Part shown: piece after piece, positions 23,507-31,005 of the stretch
Layout of the letters: each line of letters starts with the position of its first letter
How positions within the stretch are numbered: the stretch's first letter is position 1
Source of the DNA: CAINVV01 sp964506325
GTDB lineage: Bacteria; Bacteroidota; Bacteroidia; Bacteroidales; Prolixibacteraceae
Assembly: GCA_964506325.1 (NCBI GenBank)
Contig: CAZDLO010000042.1
Coordinates: 1-31,005 of the forward strand
Length of the DNA: 31,005 bases
Direction of reading: 5' to 3'
Position numbers and translations under genes: made by a program
The notes under the pieces: generated by a model
Databases searched by the model: none
What the model was told of the DNA's origin: nothing
The model's input: the letters and a program-made list of their open reading frames with translations, nothing else

Positions 23507-24382
23507 ATGACAAACAGTGATCAGGAAATGGATGCTTTAATCTCCCTGCTTGATGACGAGGATGAGCTGGTATACAAGTCAGTGAAAGGCAAATTGCTTT
23601 CCCTGGGAGCAGCGGTAGTTCCAAAACTTGAGCATGCCATACTTTCAGCCGGTTCCATTGAGCATCTGAATAAAATAGAGGAGATTATTTCATGTTTGAA
23701 AAGAGAGATCATTGTGGATCAGATCAAAAAATGGATCAACAATGAAAACCGGACTTTAATTGAAGGATGGCTTTTAATCTCATCCATTCACCATCCAAAT
23801 ATTTCGAGGGAAAAAGTAGAGAACAGCATCCAGAAAATATACCGTGAGGCCTGGCTCGAGATTACAGAATCAATGACCTCGCTGGAGAAAGTTGCCGTAA
23901 TCAACCATATTTTTTTCAGAATCAACAATTTTGATATTATAGAAAATGATACACCCAAGGCAGAAAATATTGTACTGGATAAACTACTTTTCTCAAAAAC
24001 TGGTGATGTATTTTCGCTTACAGTACTTTACCTGATTATTGCCCGAAATTTCAGACTGGACTTATCACCTATCATGCTGGCAAATAAACTGTTGCTTGTG
24101 TATGAAGACAACCTTGCCACATCCCTGGCTTACGGGACCACAACAGAAAAATATCTGTTTTACATCAATGTTGCCCACCGTGGATCCATAATCAGTCCGA
24201 AGGAGGTTCAATTCCTGTATGATAAATCCCAGAAATACGGAAAAGCTGTTTCACGGGTTGAAACAGACATAAGCCTCATCAAAAGATTACTTAGCCTTAT
24301 GTACCTGATATATACCAGTGAAGGCGACCAGGTAAGACTCCTTGTAACTGAAAATATCCTTGCATTATTGGAAGGCTATTAA
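23507..24382 (+). CDS. SirB1-like (transglutaminase-like core2) family protein, probably non-catalytic
   Basis: 291 residues, cytoplasmic, largely helical. The N-terminal ~90 residues look like a HEAT-type helical repeat region (DEDELVYKSVKGKLLSLGAAV). The middle (~130-205) follows the SirB1/Transglut_core2 pattern: LEKVAVINHIFFRINNF, then ENIVLDKLLFSKTGDVFSLT and VLYLIIARNFRLDL. The His normally found in the following GHFLV-type segment is not seen (ANKLLLVYED), and no Cys sits at the expected nucleophile position, so catalysis is unlikely. The gene starts 1 bp after the phosphorylase stop. Family assignment is pattern recognition; function unknown. Confidence 0.68.
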   Translation: MTNSDQEMDALISLLDDEDELVYKSVKGKLLSLGAAVVPKLEHAILSAGSIEHLNKIEEIISCLKREIIVDQIKKWINNENRTLIEGWLLISSIHHPNISREKVENSIQKIYREAWLEITESMTSLEKVAVINHIFFRINNFDIIENDTPKAENIVLDKLLFSKTGDVFSLTVLYLIIARNFRLDLSPIMLANKLLLVYEDNLATSLAYGTTTEKYLFYINVAHRGSIISPKEVQFLYDKSQKYGKAVSRVETDISLIKRLLSLMYLIYTSEGDQVRLLVTENILALLEGY

Positions 24383-24418
24383 ATACAAAGGCCACCTCAG
24401 GTAGGTGGCCTTTGTATT
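24382..24418. terminator. 16-bp perfect hairpin between convergent genes, probable terminator
   Basis: AATACAAAGGCCACCT (24382-24397) and AGGTGGCCTTTGTATT (24403-24418) are perfectly complementary around a 5-nt loop. It starts in the stop codon of the SirB1-like gene and lies 44 bp before the convergent rny stop. The U-tract is short and broken on both strands. Confidence 0.75.
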
Positions 24419-24462
24419 ATTAAGAAATCTTGTAATCTGATGGTCAGTGGTCAGCCAATCAA

Positions 24463-26019
24463 CTATTTCGCATAGTTAACAGCCCTGGTTTCGCGGATAA
24501 CAGTAATTTTTACCTGCCCAGGATAAGTCATCTCATCCTGTATCTTCTTTGCAATGTCATAAGAAAGACTTTCAGCCTCGGCATCAGTCATTTTATCACT
24601 ACCGACAATCACCCTCAGTTCACGGCCTGCCTGAATTGCATAGGTCTTGGTAACTCCCGGATATGAAAGCGCCATGTTTTCCAGGTCATTAAGCCTCTTT
24701 ATATAGGACTCTACAGCTTCACGGCGTGCACCTGGGCGAGCACCGGAAATTGCATCGCAAGCCTGAACCAGTGGTGCCAGCAATGTCTCCATCTCAACTT
24801 CCTCATGGTGGGAACCAATTGCATTGCAGATATCTGGCTTTTCCTTGTATTTTTCAGCAAGTTTCATTCCCAGTACAGCATGTGGCAGTTCCGGCTCATC
24901 ATCCGGAACCTTACCGATATCGTGCAAGAGTCCGGCCCTTTTTGCTTTTTTAGGATTCAGTCCAAGCTCTGCAGCCATGATAGCACAAAGATTGGCAGTT
25001 TCGCGGGAGTGCTGCAATAGATTCTGTCCATAGGATGACCTGTATTTCATTTTACCAATCAACCTGATCAGTTCAGGATGCATTCCATGGTTTCCCAGGT
25101 CGATCGTAGTCCGTTTTCCCGTTTCAATAATTTCCTCTTCAACCTGTTTTTTAACTTTGTTGACGACTTCCTCAATCCTGGCAGGGTGAATCCTACCATC
25201 AGTAACAAGCTGGTGAAGAGCAAGCCGTGCTATCTCCCGCCTAACGGGGTCAAAACCGGAAAGAACTATTGCTTCGGGCGTATCATCAACGATGATTTCT
25301 ACCCCGGTTGCAGCCTCAAGGGCACGGATATTTCGTCCTTCACGGCCAATAATACGGCCTTTGATTTCATCGCTTTCGATGTGAAATACCGTTACTGCAT
25401 TTTCAATGGCAGTTTCTGAAGCAACACGCTGAATGGACTTGACAATAATTTTTTTGGCTTCCTTGTTCGCATTCATTTTGGCTTCATCCATAATCTCCTG
25501 GATGTAAGACATTGCCTCTGTCTTCGCTTCATTCTTCAAGGAATCAATCAATTGAGTCTTTGCTTCGTCAGCAGAAATCCCGGAAACTGTTTCCAATTGT
25601 TCAACCTGCTTTTTATGCATACGTTCCAGTTCTTCGTTCTTCTGCTCAATCATTTCGAGTTGTGCATTCAACGTTTCCCTCAATGCATCAGCGTCCAGTT
25701 TAGCGGTTTCTGATTCTTTGATCTTTCTTTGCAATTCTTCTTTCCGTTGAAGGTGAATTGCCTCCCTTTGCTTTAGTTTATTTTCAGCTCCTACGATCCT
25801 CTGATTACGTTCATTGATATACAGTTCGTGATCAGCTTTCAGCTGTAAAAATTTCTCTTTTGCCTGAATGGCCTTTTTCTCCTGAATTATTTCAGCTTGA
25901 ATTTCGGCTTCCTTGATGATATTCCGGCTTTTGTTGTTCAATAGGAAATTCCACAGGAAGTAAGATCCTGTACCTCCTCCCAGAACTGCAACCAAACCTA
26001 CTATGATTGTTGTATCCAT
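24463..26019 (-). CDS. rny: Ribonuclease Y
   Basis: 518 residues, normal length. One N-terminal membrane helix (IIVGLVAVLGGGTGSYFLW) anchors it to the inner membrane. A long charged coiled coil (~30-200) precedes the KH RNA-binding domain (IKGRIIGREGRNIRALEAAT). The HD phosphodiesterase domain follows, with the His366-Asp367 doublet in LLHDIGKVPDD. RNase Y is an endonuclease that starts mRNA decay. The ATG at 26019 is only 20 bp after the U-tract of a terminator-like hairpin, so its expression may depend on read-through from zapA. Convergent at its 3' end with the SirB1-like gene. Confidence 0.97.
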   Translation of the reverse strand: MDTTIIVGLVAVLGGGTGSYFLWNFLLNNKSRNIIKEAEIQAEIIQEKKAIQAKEKFLQLKADHELYINERNQRIVGAENKLKQREAIHLQRKEELQRKIKESETAKLDADALRETLNAQLEMIEQKNEELERMHKKQVEQLETVSGISADEAKTQLIDSLKNEAKTEAMSYIQEIMDEAKMNANKEAKKIIVKSIQRVASETAIENAVTVFHIESDEIKGRIIGREGRNIRALEAATGVEIIVDDTPEAIVLSGFDPVRREIARLALHQLVTDGRIHPARIEEVVNKVKKQVEEEIIETGKRTTIDLGNHGMHPELIRLIGKMKYRSSYGQNLLQHSRETANLCAIMAAELGLNPKKAKRAGLLHDIGKVPDDEPELPHAVLGMKLAEKYKEKPDICNAIGSHHEEVEMETLLAPLVQACDAISGARPGARREAVESYIKRLNDLENMALSYPGVTKTYAIQAGRELRVIVGSDKMTDAEAESLSYDIAKKIQDEMTYPGQVKITVIRETRAVNYAK

Positions 26020-26039
26020 ACAGATAAAATTAATAAATT

Positions 26040-26104
26040 AAAAAAAAACCGCAATCTCAGTCTCTTTTACCAGCAAAAAGCCAATAAAAGAGAGTAAGAT
26101 GCGG
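26040..26104 (-). terminator. Terminator-like hairpin with nine U residues between zapA and rny
   Basis: On the minus strand, the segment complementary to 26085-26104 (CCGCATCTTACTCTCTTTTA) pairs with that of 26049-26069 (TAAAAGAGACTGAGAT then TGCGG), leaving one wobble, one mismatch and one bulged T, with a 15-nt loop. Nine Ts follow (26040-26048). It lies 18 bp after the zapA stop and 20 bp before the rny ATG. It may be a simple terminator, an attenuator, or a leader structure of rny. Confidence 0.8.
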
Positions 26105-26122
26105 TGAAATATGACGAAAAAA

Positions 26123-26422
26123 TTAAAGTATACTTTCTTTCTCGATATACTCTGCTAAAAAGTCGTTCATATGCTCCAACTCTTCGACAACAGGCGAATA
26201 TTCCATCTGCCTGTCACTGTCAAATTTTTGAATCACAAATTGCAAAGTCGCCATTGAAAGACAGTCCTGAATGTCTTTAGACGGATATCTTTGTTTGTAC
26301 TGAACTACTTTATCGTTGATAATCTTCGCTGCCTTACGGATATTCTCCTCTTCCTTTCTGTCAATCCGAAGAGGATACATACGATCGGCTATATTAATGT
26401 TTATCGAAAGCTTATCATCCAT
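26123..26422 (-). CDS. zapA: Cell division protein ZapA
   Basis: 99 residues, normal length. The N-terminal ZapA globular domain (LSININIADRMYPLRI, EENIRKAAKIINDKVVQYKQRY) is followed by a C-terminal helical/coiled-coil stretch. ZapA cross-links FtsZ filaments and stabilises the Z ring. It starts 10 bp after the small coiled-coil gene, so the two form an operon. The hairpin plus U-run at 26040-26104 follows. The E. coli zapA has the 6S RNA gene after it; here the gap to rny is too short for that. Confidence 0.9.
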   Translation of the reverse strand: MDDKLSININIADRMYPLRIDRKEEENIRKAAKIINDKVVQYKQRYPSKDIQDCLSMATLQFVIQKFDSDRQMEYSPVVEELEHMNDFLAEYIEKESIL

Positions 26423-26432
26423 CGCAGGCGGA

Positions 26433-26732
26433 TTACTTATTTAAAAGTGAGATACATTTATCAATTTCCCGCACCAATCTATTTATTTTAATTTTGGCTT
26501 CGTGAGAATCTTCATTCGCACCGGCCAACGAATTAGCAAACTTCAAATCCTCATTTTTTTTGGCCATATCCTGATTTGATATGGTCAAAAGGTTGATCTG
26601 TTCATGCAGGCGTTTAATCTCTTCAAGGTGAAACTGACGATCGGCCTTCATCTTTTGATGTATGCCAATTAACTGATCGAGTTTTTCTTTAAATTCTCGT
26701 AATAAAAGAGTTTCGCGCTCCGTCATGTTCAA
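26433..26732 (-). CDS. Small coiled-coil protein, possible ZapB-like division partner
   Basis: 99 residues, nearly all helical and charged, with heptad spacing (LREFKEKLDQLIGIHQKM, LEEIKRLHEQINLLTIS) that predicts a long coiled coil with one break around SLAGANEDSH. No signal peptide or membrane segment. No catalytic motif. It is the first gene of a two-gene operon with zapA (10-bp gap). By size, coiled-coil nature and position it could play the part of ZapB, but I see no sequence signature proving that. The promoter upstream is the best-matching in the window and gives a very short leader. Confidence 0.82.
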   Translation of the reverse strand: MNMTERETLLLREFKEKLDQLIGIHQKMKADRQFHLEEIKRLHEQINLLTISNQDMAKKNEDLKFANSLAGANEDSHEAKIKINRLVREIDKCISLLNK

Positions 26733-26744
26733 GGATTACTGTTA

Positions 26745-26775
26745 CAAAGTTAACATTAAAATCAATATACCCAAA
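26745..26775 (-). promoter_or_regulatory. Bacteroidota promoter for the coiled-coil/zapA operon
   Basis: On the minus strand TTTG (26772-26775), a 19-bp spacer, then TAACTTTG (26745-26752): an exact match to TTTG-N19-TAnnTTTG. ATG 26732 lies 12 bp past the -7 box, so the leader would be only a few bases. Confidence 0.68.
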
Positions 26776-26798
26776 TATTAACCCTTGCAATATCTGCC

Positions 26799-26831
26799 TT
26801 TGAGGCAAAGTTTGCTACATTAGCAACTTTG
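26799..26831 (+). promoter_or_regulatory. Candidate promoter for the M23 peptidase gene
   Basis: TTTG (26799-26802), 21-bp spacer, CAACTTTG (26824-26831), one base off TAnnTTTG. ATG 26846 is 14 bp downstream. Divergent from the coiled-coil/zapA promoter. Confidence 0.38.
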
Positions 26832-26845
26832 ATTTCTACCACGGC

Positions 26846-28558
26846 ATGTTAAAAATTCTACCTGTTATTTTTGTTCTTTCTTTTCTGTCAGTCCGGCTAA
26901 ACGGACAGTTGAAAATGACTTCAGATTACGTTTCACCCATCAGAACTCCCCTCTCTTTTTCCGGTGGCTTTGGTGAACTTCGAAGAAATCACTTTCATAC
27001 CGGACTTGATTTCCGGACATCGGGTCAAACAGGTATTCCTGTATATGCTGCAAAAGAAGGATCAGTTGCACGGATCTCTGTTTCAGCCTCTGGTTATGGC
27101 AATGCACTGTATCTTGTACATCCTGACGGCAACACTACCGTTTACGGACACTTGCAGCGCTTTCATCCAAAAATTGAAGCATATGTAAGAAGCCAGCAAT
27201 ACTCGCTCAAACAATTCGCTGTCAATCTGACTCTACCTGCAGGATCAATTGCATTCAAAAAGGGTGATCTTGTAGCCTGGTCGGGAAATTCAGGCAGTTC
27301 CGGTGGTCCGCATCTTCATTTTGAAGTAAGGAATACAATTTCGGAGAAGCCCCAGAATCCAATATCTTACATTCCCGGTATTCTGGATAAGAGTTCACCA
27401 CGTATTTTCTCACTTTACCTGTATCCTTTGTCTGCAAACAGTTCTGTTAACAAAAGCAGGAACAAGGTGCGACTGGAAACCATTCCGGCCAATCACATCA
27501 CACGGCTGAAAAATCAGCTTCCTGCAGAGGTTTACGGTGATATTGGAGTGGGTATTCAAACGGATGATGACTTCAATGGTGCAGGTTTCAAATGCGGAAT
27601 TTATTCAGCAGAACTTTACCTGGACCAGGAACTGGTATACACAGTGAGGTTTGATCATCTTGCCTTTGACCAGGGTCGGTATGTCAACAGCTATGCCGAT
27701 TATGAAGAGCTGGCAAAAAGCAAGCGCTGGATTCAACGGCTTTTTTTACAACCCGGAAATAAAATGGAAATAAGTAAGACCAATGATACCCGGGGAATAT
27801 TAAAGCTTTCGGACGGAAAGACACATCAGGTTAAAATCATTGTCTCGGACGCATTCCATAATGCCACCTCTTTATCTTTCAAGCTCATATCCAATGCTTT
27901 GAAGCTTCCCGACAGGGAAGAGGAATTCACCCGAAAATTCTATTATGACAAACAGAACAAATATGAAACAAGCGATCTGAAAATTGTGATGCAGGAGGGT
28001 TCGCTTTATGAGGACCTCAATTTTTTGTACCGCAACACTGTCAAAAATGGCCAATTTGTGTCCCAGATTCACAGTATTCACAACCAATATGTTCCGGTTC
28101 ATCTGCCTTATAGCTTATCCATTAAAACCCTGCAGGTTCCTCTTGATCTTCAAAGCAAAATTCTGATTGTAATGGTTAATAATACCGGGAACCTCTCGCC
28201 GGTAGGTGGCGATTATTCAGAGGGTTGGATTACTGCCCGTCCCCGGGCCTTTGGCGATTTTGCTGTAGTTACAGATACTGTGCCGCCGGTTATAAGGCCT
28301 GTGAACATCAGGAACAATAACCTGGTAAATAAGGCAAGGATAGATTTTAAGATTACTGATAACCTGTCCGGCATTGAGATTTATGAAGGTGAAATTGACG
28401 GCGACTGGGTTCTGTTTGAATACGATGCAAAATCAGATATGCTTAGCTATACAATTGATAAAAGCAAACTTAAACCGGGCCGAAAACATTCCCTTCAGCT
28501 GAGGGTTGCAGATCAGAGGAAAAATGTGGCAATTTACAAAACTGTCTTTTACCTTTAA
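26846..28558 (+). CDS. Secreted M23 family metallopeptidase
   Basis: 570 residues with a signal peptide (MLKILPVIFVLSFLSVRLNG, cut after Gly20 or nearby). The LytM-like M23 domain is near the N-terminus (~residues 40-165): zinc ligands His51 and Asp55 (HFHTGLDF) and His158 in HLHFE, with His156 and His102 (VYGHL) as active-site histidines. M23 enzymes cut peptide cross-links in peptidoglycan, and all key residues are present, so it should be active in the periplasm. The remaining ~400 residues are beta-rich, with an Ig-like end (TDNLSGIEIYEGEIDGDWVL). It is divergent from the zapA operon and stands alone. Confidence 0.92.
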   Translation: MLKILPVIFVLSFLSVRLNGQLKMTSDYVSPIRTPLSFSGGFGELRRNHFHTGLDFRTSGQTGIPVYAAKEGSVARISVSASGYGNALYLVHPDGNTTVYGHLQRFHPKIEAYVRSQQYSLKQFAVNLTLPAGSIAFKKGDLVAWSGNSGSSGGPHLHFEVRNTISEKPQNPISYIPGILDKSSPRIFSLYLYPLSANSSVNKSRNKVRLETIPANHITRLKNQLPAEVYGDIGVGIQTDDDFNGAGFKCGIYSAELYLDQELVYTVRFDHLAFDQGRYVNSYADYEELAKSKRWIQRLFLQPGNKMEISKTNDTRGILKLSDGKTHQVKIIVSDAFHNATSLSFKLISNALKLPDREEEFTRKFYYDKQNKYETSDLKIVMQEGSLYEDLNFLYRNTVKNGQFVSQIHSIHNQYVPVHLPYSLSIKTLQVPLDLQSKILIVMVNNTGNLSPVGGDYSEGWITARPRAFGDFAVVTDTVPPVIRPVNIRNNNLVNKARIDFKITDNLSGIEIYEGEIDGDWVLFEYDAKSDMLSYTIDKSKLKPGRKHSLQLRVADQRKNVAIYKTVFYL

Positions 28559-28649
28559 AAAACCACAAAGTATCACAATATATGATAAAACTCATTCTAA
28601 GTGAGTGCATTTGTCTATCTCCCCCTCCTCATTGAACCAACATATTTTT

Positions 28650-28657
28650 TATTTTTG
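28650..28657 (+). promoter_or_regulatory. Candidate -7 box for the C69 peptidase gene
   Basis: TATTTTTG matches TAnnTTTG exactly, 23 bp before ATG 28681. The nearest -33-like ATTG is only 15 bp upstream. Confidence 0.42.
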
Positions 28658-28680
28658 TCAAAATCATAATTGAAATCAAA

Positions 28681-30357
28681 ATGATAAAACACATCAGGAT
28701 ATTTTTTGTATTGGCTATCGGCTTAATGCAGTTAAACCCCTCCATTGCCTGCACTAATTTTCTAATTACCAAGGGAGCTACAGTTGGAGGAACTCCAATG
28801 ATCACCTACGCTGCGGACTCCCACACTCTTTATGGAGAGCTATATTATTGGCCATCTGCCAATTATGCCCCGGGAACACTTGTAGATGTGTATGAATGGG
28901 ACACCGGCAAATTCATGGGCAGAATTCCTCAAATTGCTCATACATACCAGGTAGTGGGAAACATGAACGAGCATCAGCTTGCCATTGGTGAAACAACATA
29001 TGGAGGCAGAAAAGAGCTTGCTTCGCAATCGGGTGCCATCGTTGATTACGGCAGCCTGATATACATGACTTTGCAGAGGGCAAAGAATGCAAGGGAAGCC
29101 ATCACAGTAATGACAGAAATGGTAAAAGATTTCGGCTATGCATCAAGTGGTGAATCATTCTCCATTGCCGATAAGGACGAAGTCTGGATACTTGAAATGA
29201 TCGGTAAAGGAGATGGACAGAAAGGTGCTGTTTGGGTCGCCCTGAAAATTCCTGACGGGTACATCTCCGGACATGCCAACCAGGCAAGGATTACCCAGTT
29301 TCCGCTGGATAAACCGGCAGAATGCCTTTACGCTCCGGATGTAATCTCATTTGCAAGGGAAAAAGGCTGGTTCAGTGGTAAAAACAGTGAATTCAGTTTT
29401 TCTGATACCTATGCGCCTGTGGAGTTTGGAGGGGCAAGGTTTTGTGACGGCCGTGTCTGGGCCGGGTTCAATAAAGTAAACAAACAGATGGGGAAATACG
29501 AGAGTTATGTGACCGGTAAAATCACCTATGACAAAAACAAATATGCTACCAACCGTATGCCATTGTGGATTAAGCCCGATGCACCCCTCACCCTGGAAAA
29601 TGTCTTTGGTCTGATGCGTGACCATTTTGAAGGTACAGTCCTGGATATGACAAAGGATGCCGGAGCTGGTCCATATGAACTCCCCTACCGCTGGCGTCCT
29701 ATGACCTGGAAAGTAGATTCGGTTGCCTATTGCCATGAAAGAGCAATTTCAACCCAACAGACTGGGTTCTCATTTGTAGCCCAATGCCGCCCGCAGTTGC
29801 CTGACCCGATCGGGGGAATCCTCTGGTTTGGCGTCGACGACACCTATTCAACCTGTTACATGCCTGTTTATTGCGGCATCAACGAAATTCCCGCCTCCAT
29901 AAAAGTTGGTAACGGAGATTTTCTGACCTGGTCAGAAACCTCCGCTTTCTGGATATTCAATACAGTGACCAACTTTTGTTACCTGCGTTACAATGACATG
30001 ATCAAGGATCTGCAGAAAGTTCAGTCGGGTAAAGAAAAGGATTTTCAGGCCAGTGTAATTGGGACAGATGCAAAAGCACTTGAATATTGGAAGAAGGGAG
30101 ACAAAGAGAATGCCATAAAGACTCTTACCTCTTATTCTGTTACCCAGGTGGAAACTACTGTAAAAGATTGGAAAGAACTTGGCCACTACCTGATGATCAA
30201 GTACAAGGATGGAAACGTAATGCTTGAAAAGGATGGGAAATTCCAACGAAACGAATTTGGTAAACTTCCTGAACAGCCTTCGCATCCTGCTTACCCCGAA
30301 TCATGGTACAGAATGATTATTGAAAAGGACAAGGACCATTTCAAAGCCAATGAGTAA
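28681..30357 (+). CDS. Secreted C69 family dipeptidase (PepD-like, Ntn hydrolase)
   Basis: 558 residues. The N-terminus is a signal peptide (IFFVLAIGLMQLNPSIA) ending directly before Cys24 in ACTNFLITKGAT. In C69 peptidases the N-terminal Cys, exposed by processing, is the nucleophile, so signal cleavage after Ala23 would create the active enzyme. Typical family segments follow: TYAADSHTLYGELYYWPS, HTYQVVGNMNEHQLAIGETT, SGESFSIADKDEVWILEMIG and SGHANQARIT. It would hydrolyse dipeptides in the periplasm or outside. SIAC is not a good lipobox, so a lipoprotein is less likely. Its stop overlaps the next gene by 8 bp. Confidence 0.92.
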   Translation: MIKHIRIFFVLAIGLMQLNPSIACTNFLITKGATVGGTPMITYAADSHTLYGELYYWPSANYAPGTLVDVYEWDTGKFMGRIPQIAHTYQVVGNMNEHQLAIGETTYGGRKELASQSGAIVDYGSLIYMTLQRAKNAREAITVMTEMVKDFGYASSGESFSIADKDEVWILEMIGKGDGQKGAVWVALKIPDGYISGHANQARITQFPLDKPAECLYAPDVISFAREKGWFSGKNSEFSFSDTYAPVEFGGARFCDGRVWAGFNKVNKQMGKYESYVTGKITYDKNKYATNRMPLWIKPDAPLTLENVFGLMRDHFEGTVLDMTKDAGAGPYELPYRWRPMTWKVDSVAYCHERAISTQQTGFSFVAQCRPQLPDPIGGILWFGVDDTYSTCYMPVYCGINEIPASIKVGNGDFLTWSETSAFWIFNTVTNFCYLRYNDMIKDLQKVQSGKEKDFQASVIGTDAKALEYWKKGDKENAIKTLTSYSVTQVETTVKDWKELGHYLMIKYKDGNVMLEKDGKFQRNEFGKLPEQPSHPAYPESWYRMIIEKDKDHFKANE

Positions 30358-30931
30358 TGACAGCTTAAAGAATCCAAAACGCCAGGTTATCGCCTATTCC
30401 ATTGCAGCTTCAAAGAGCTTAATCGGCTGTTTTATCTTATTTCTTCTTGTTGTCAGTTCAACTGCCAAAGAAAAACAGAAGGAGTTCAATTACCTGAAAA
30501 ACGGTGTTTCATTTTCCTTGCCGGGAACCTGGAAGACTATTTCCGATGAATCCCTTCCAGGCAAGGGTTACTATTACTCTGCTGAGAGTACCGGAAAAAA
30601 TGCTTCCGGGCTATTTACCCTTGTTACCATCAACAACATGGAGAAACCGGTAAAAGCCCTCCTGGTGCAGATGCAGAACATGAAAGAGAGTGATCTCTAC
30701 AAAGATTCAGGTATAGAATTTACTGCCATTGAAGTCGGCAGGTTTGGCAGCATGGAGGGTAACAGGATGATGTATGAATCTGTGGTAAAAGGGACGAAAG
30801 TCTCAGGCACAATTTACTGCTTTAACTGCTCGGAAAAGACCTACCTGGTGTTTCTCCAGACCGGGATTTCTGATCAAAAAAATAACATCAAAGCTTTTGA
30901 TCTTATTGAGTTAACCTTCGCCTGCAGGTAA
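30350..30931 (+). CDS. Small exported protein, PsbP/DUF1795-like
   Basis: 193 residues from ATG 30350, which overlaps the C69 stop by 8 bp; the frame is open back to TTG 30320. An N-terminal hydrophobic segment (SLIGCFILFLLVVSSTA) after a basic stretch is a signal peptide or anchor. The mature part (FNYLKNGVSFSLPGTWKTIS, then SAESTGKNASGLFTLVTINN) resembles PsbP/DUF1795-type beta-rich proteins, whose role in bacteria is mostly unknown. Two cysteines form YCFNC near residue 163. The overlap implies translational coupling to the C69 peptidase, suggesting a shared secreted role. Family call is tentative. Confidence 0.72.
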   Translation: MSNDSLKNPKRQVIAYSIAASKSLIGCFILFLLVVSSTAKEKQKEFNYLKNGVSFSLPGTWKTISDESLPGKGYYYSAESTGKNASGLFTLVTINNMEKPVKALLVQMQNMKESDLYKDSGIEFTAIEVGRFGSMEGNRMMYESVVKGTKVSGTIYCFNCSEKTYLVFLQTGISDQKNNIKAFDLIELTFACR

Positions 30932-30938
30932 AAAAAGA

Positions 30939-30976
30939 GCCCCGGGAATACCGAGGGCACTGAAAAAGTCCCTCGG
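30939..30976. terminator. Two overlapping GC-rich hairpins after the last gene
   Basis: CCGAGGG-C-ACT (30951-30961) pairs with AGT-CCCTCGG (30967-30976). Alternatively GCCCCGG (30939-30945) pairs with CCGAGGGC (30951-30958), one A bulged. Both use the same central strand. An A6 run just left of the second hairpin gives a U-tract on the minus strand, so it could serve a convergent gene beyond the right edge as well as the gene ending at 30931. Confidence 0.5.
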
Positions 30977-31005
30977 ACACAGTAATTAAATATGAAGCAG
31001 TAAAA

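Noticed and set aside
26020..26122. 6S RNA gene after zapA
   Set aside because: The position recalls the zapA-ssrS order in Proteobacteria, but the gap is about 100 bp, the structure is a ~56-nt hairpin ending in U9, and there is no long rod with a central bubble.
28681..28760. C69 peptidase as a lipoprotein
   Set aside because: The sequence before Cys24 is PSIA, a poor lipobox, and the same Cys is the expected N-terminal nucleophile of the family.

Overview
The window looks like a chromosomal housekeeping segment from a member of the Bacteroidota, probably Bacteroidales-like. Three things suggest this. Several small genes belong to families largely confined to that phylum (DUF5606, DUF4293). 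PurL is the long single-chain form with a typical Bacteroidales N-terminus. Upstream regions repeatedly carry the Bacteroidota -7 box TAnnTTTG instead of sigma70 boxes. GC is roughly 40% by eye. I saw no insertion sequence, phage gene, CRISPR array, tRNA or rRNA.

Layout, left to right. 1-293 is the end of a 2-oxo-acid dehydrogenase E2 gene. It converges on a DUF5606 gene, followed by a 343-bp gene-free gap and a Cof-type HAD phosphatase. A minus-strand pair (methylmalonyl-CoA epimerase and an acetyl-CoA hydrolase/CoA-transferase family protein) fits propionate/succinate metabolism. Next is a dihydrolipoamide-dehydrogenase-like flavoprotein that lacks both redox-active cysteines, then purL interrupted by one in-frame TGA, closed by a strong bidirectional terminator. 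A 714-residue Sel1-repeat protein and an HD-domain protein come next.

The middle is an envelope block: lptD diverges from an N-acetylmuramoyl-L-alanine amidase gene, which is followed by an MCE/MlaD-type lipid-transport gene. dnaA follows, with a 326-bp AT-rich leader holding a consensus DnaA box. After dnaA and its terminator comes a tight same-strand run: YigZ/IMPACT family, pyrB, pyrI and a GAF/fRMsr-like protein. DUF4293 converges on that run and diverges from a nucleoside phosphorylase gene, which is followed by a SirB1-like protein and a 16-bp perfect hairpin.

The right end carries, on the minus strand, a small coiled-coil protein, zapA and rny (RNase Y), with a terminator-like hairpin directly before rny. 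On the plus strand are a secreted M23 peptidase, a secreted C69 dipeptidase and an overlapping small exported protein. Common themes are cell-wall hydrolysis and division (amidase, M23, ZapA), outer-membrane assembly (LptD, MCE), nucleotide metabolism (PurL, PyrB/PyrI, phosphorylase) and replication start (DnaA).

The points most worth a second look are the in-frame stop in purL, the disulfide-less lipoamide-dehydrogenase homologue, and the hairpin plus U-run between zapA and rny. I found no clearly new multi-gene system.
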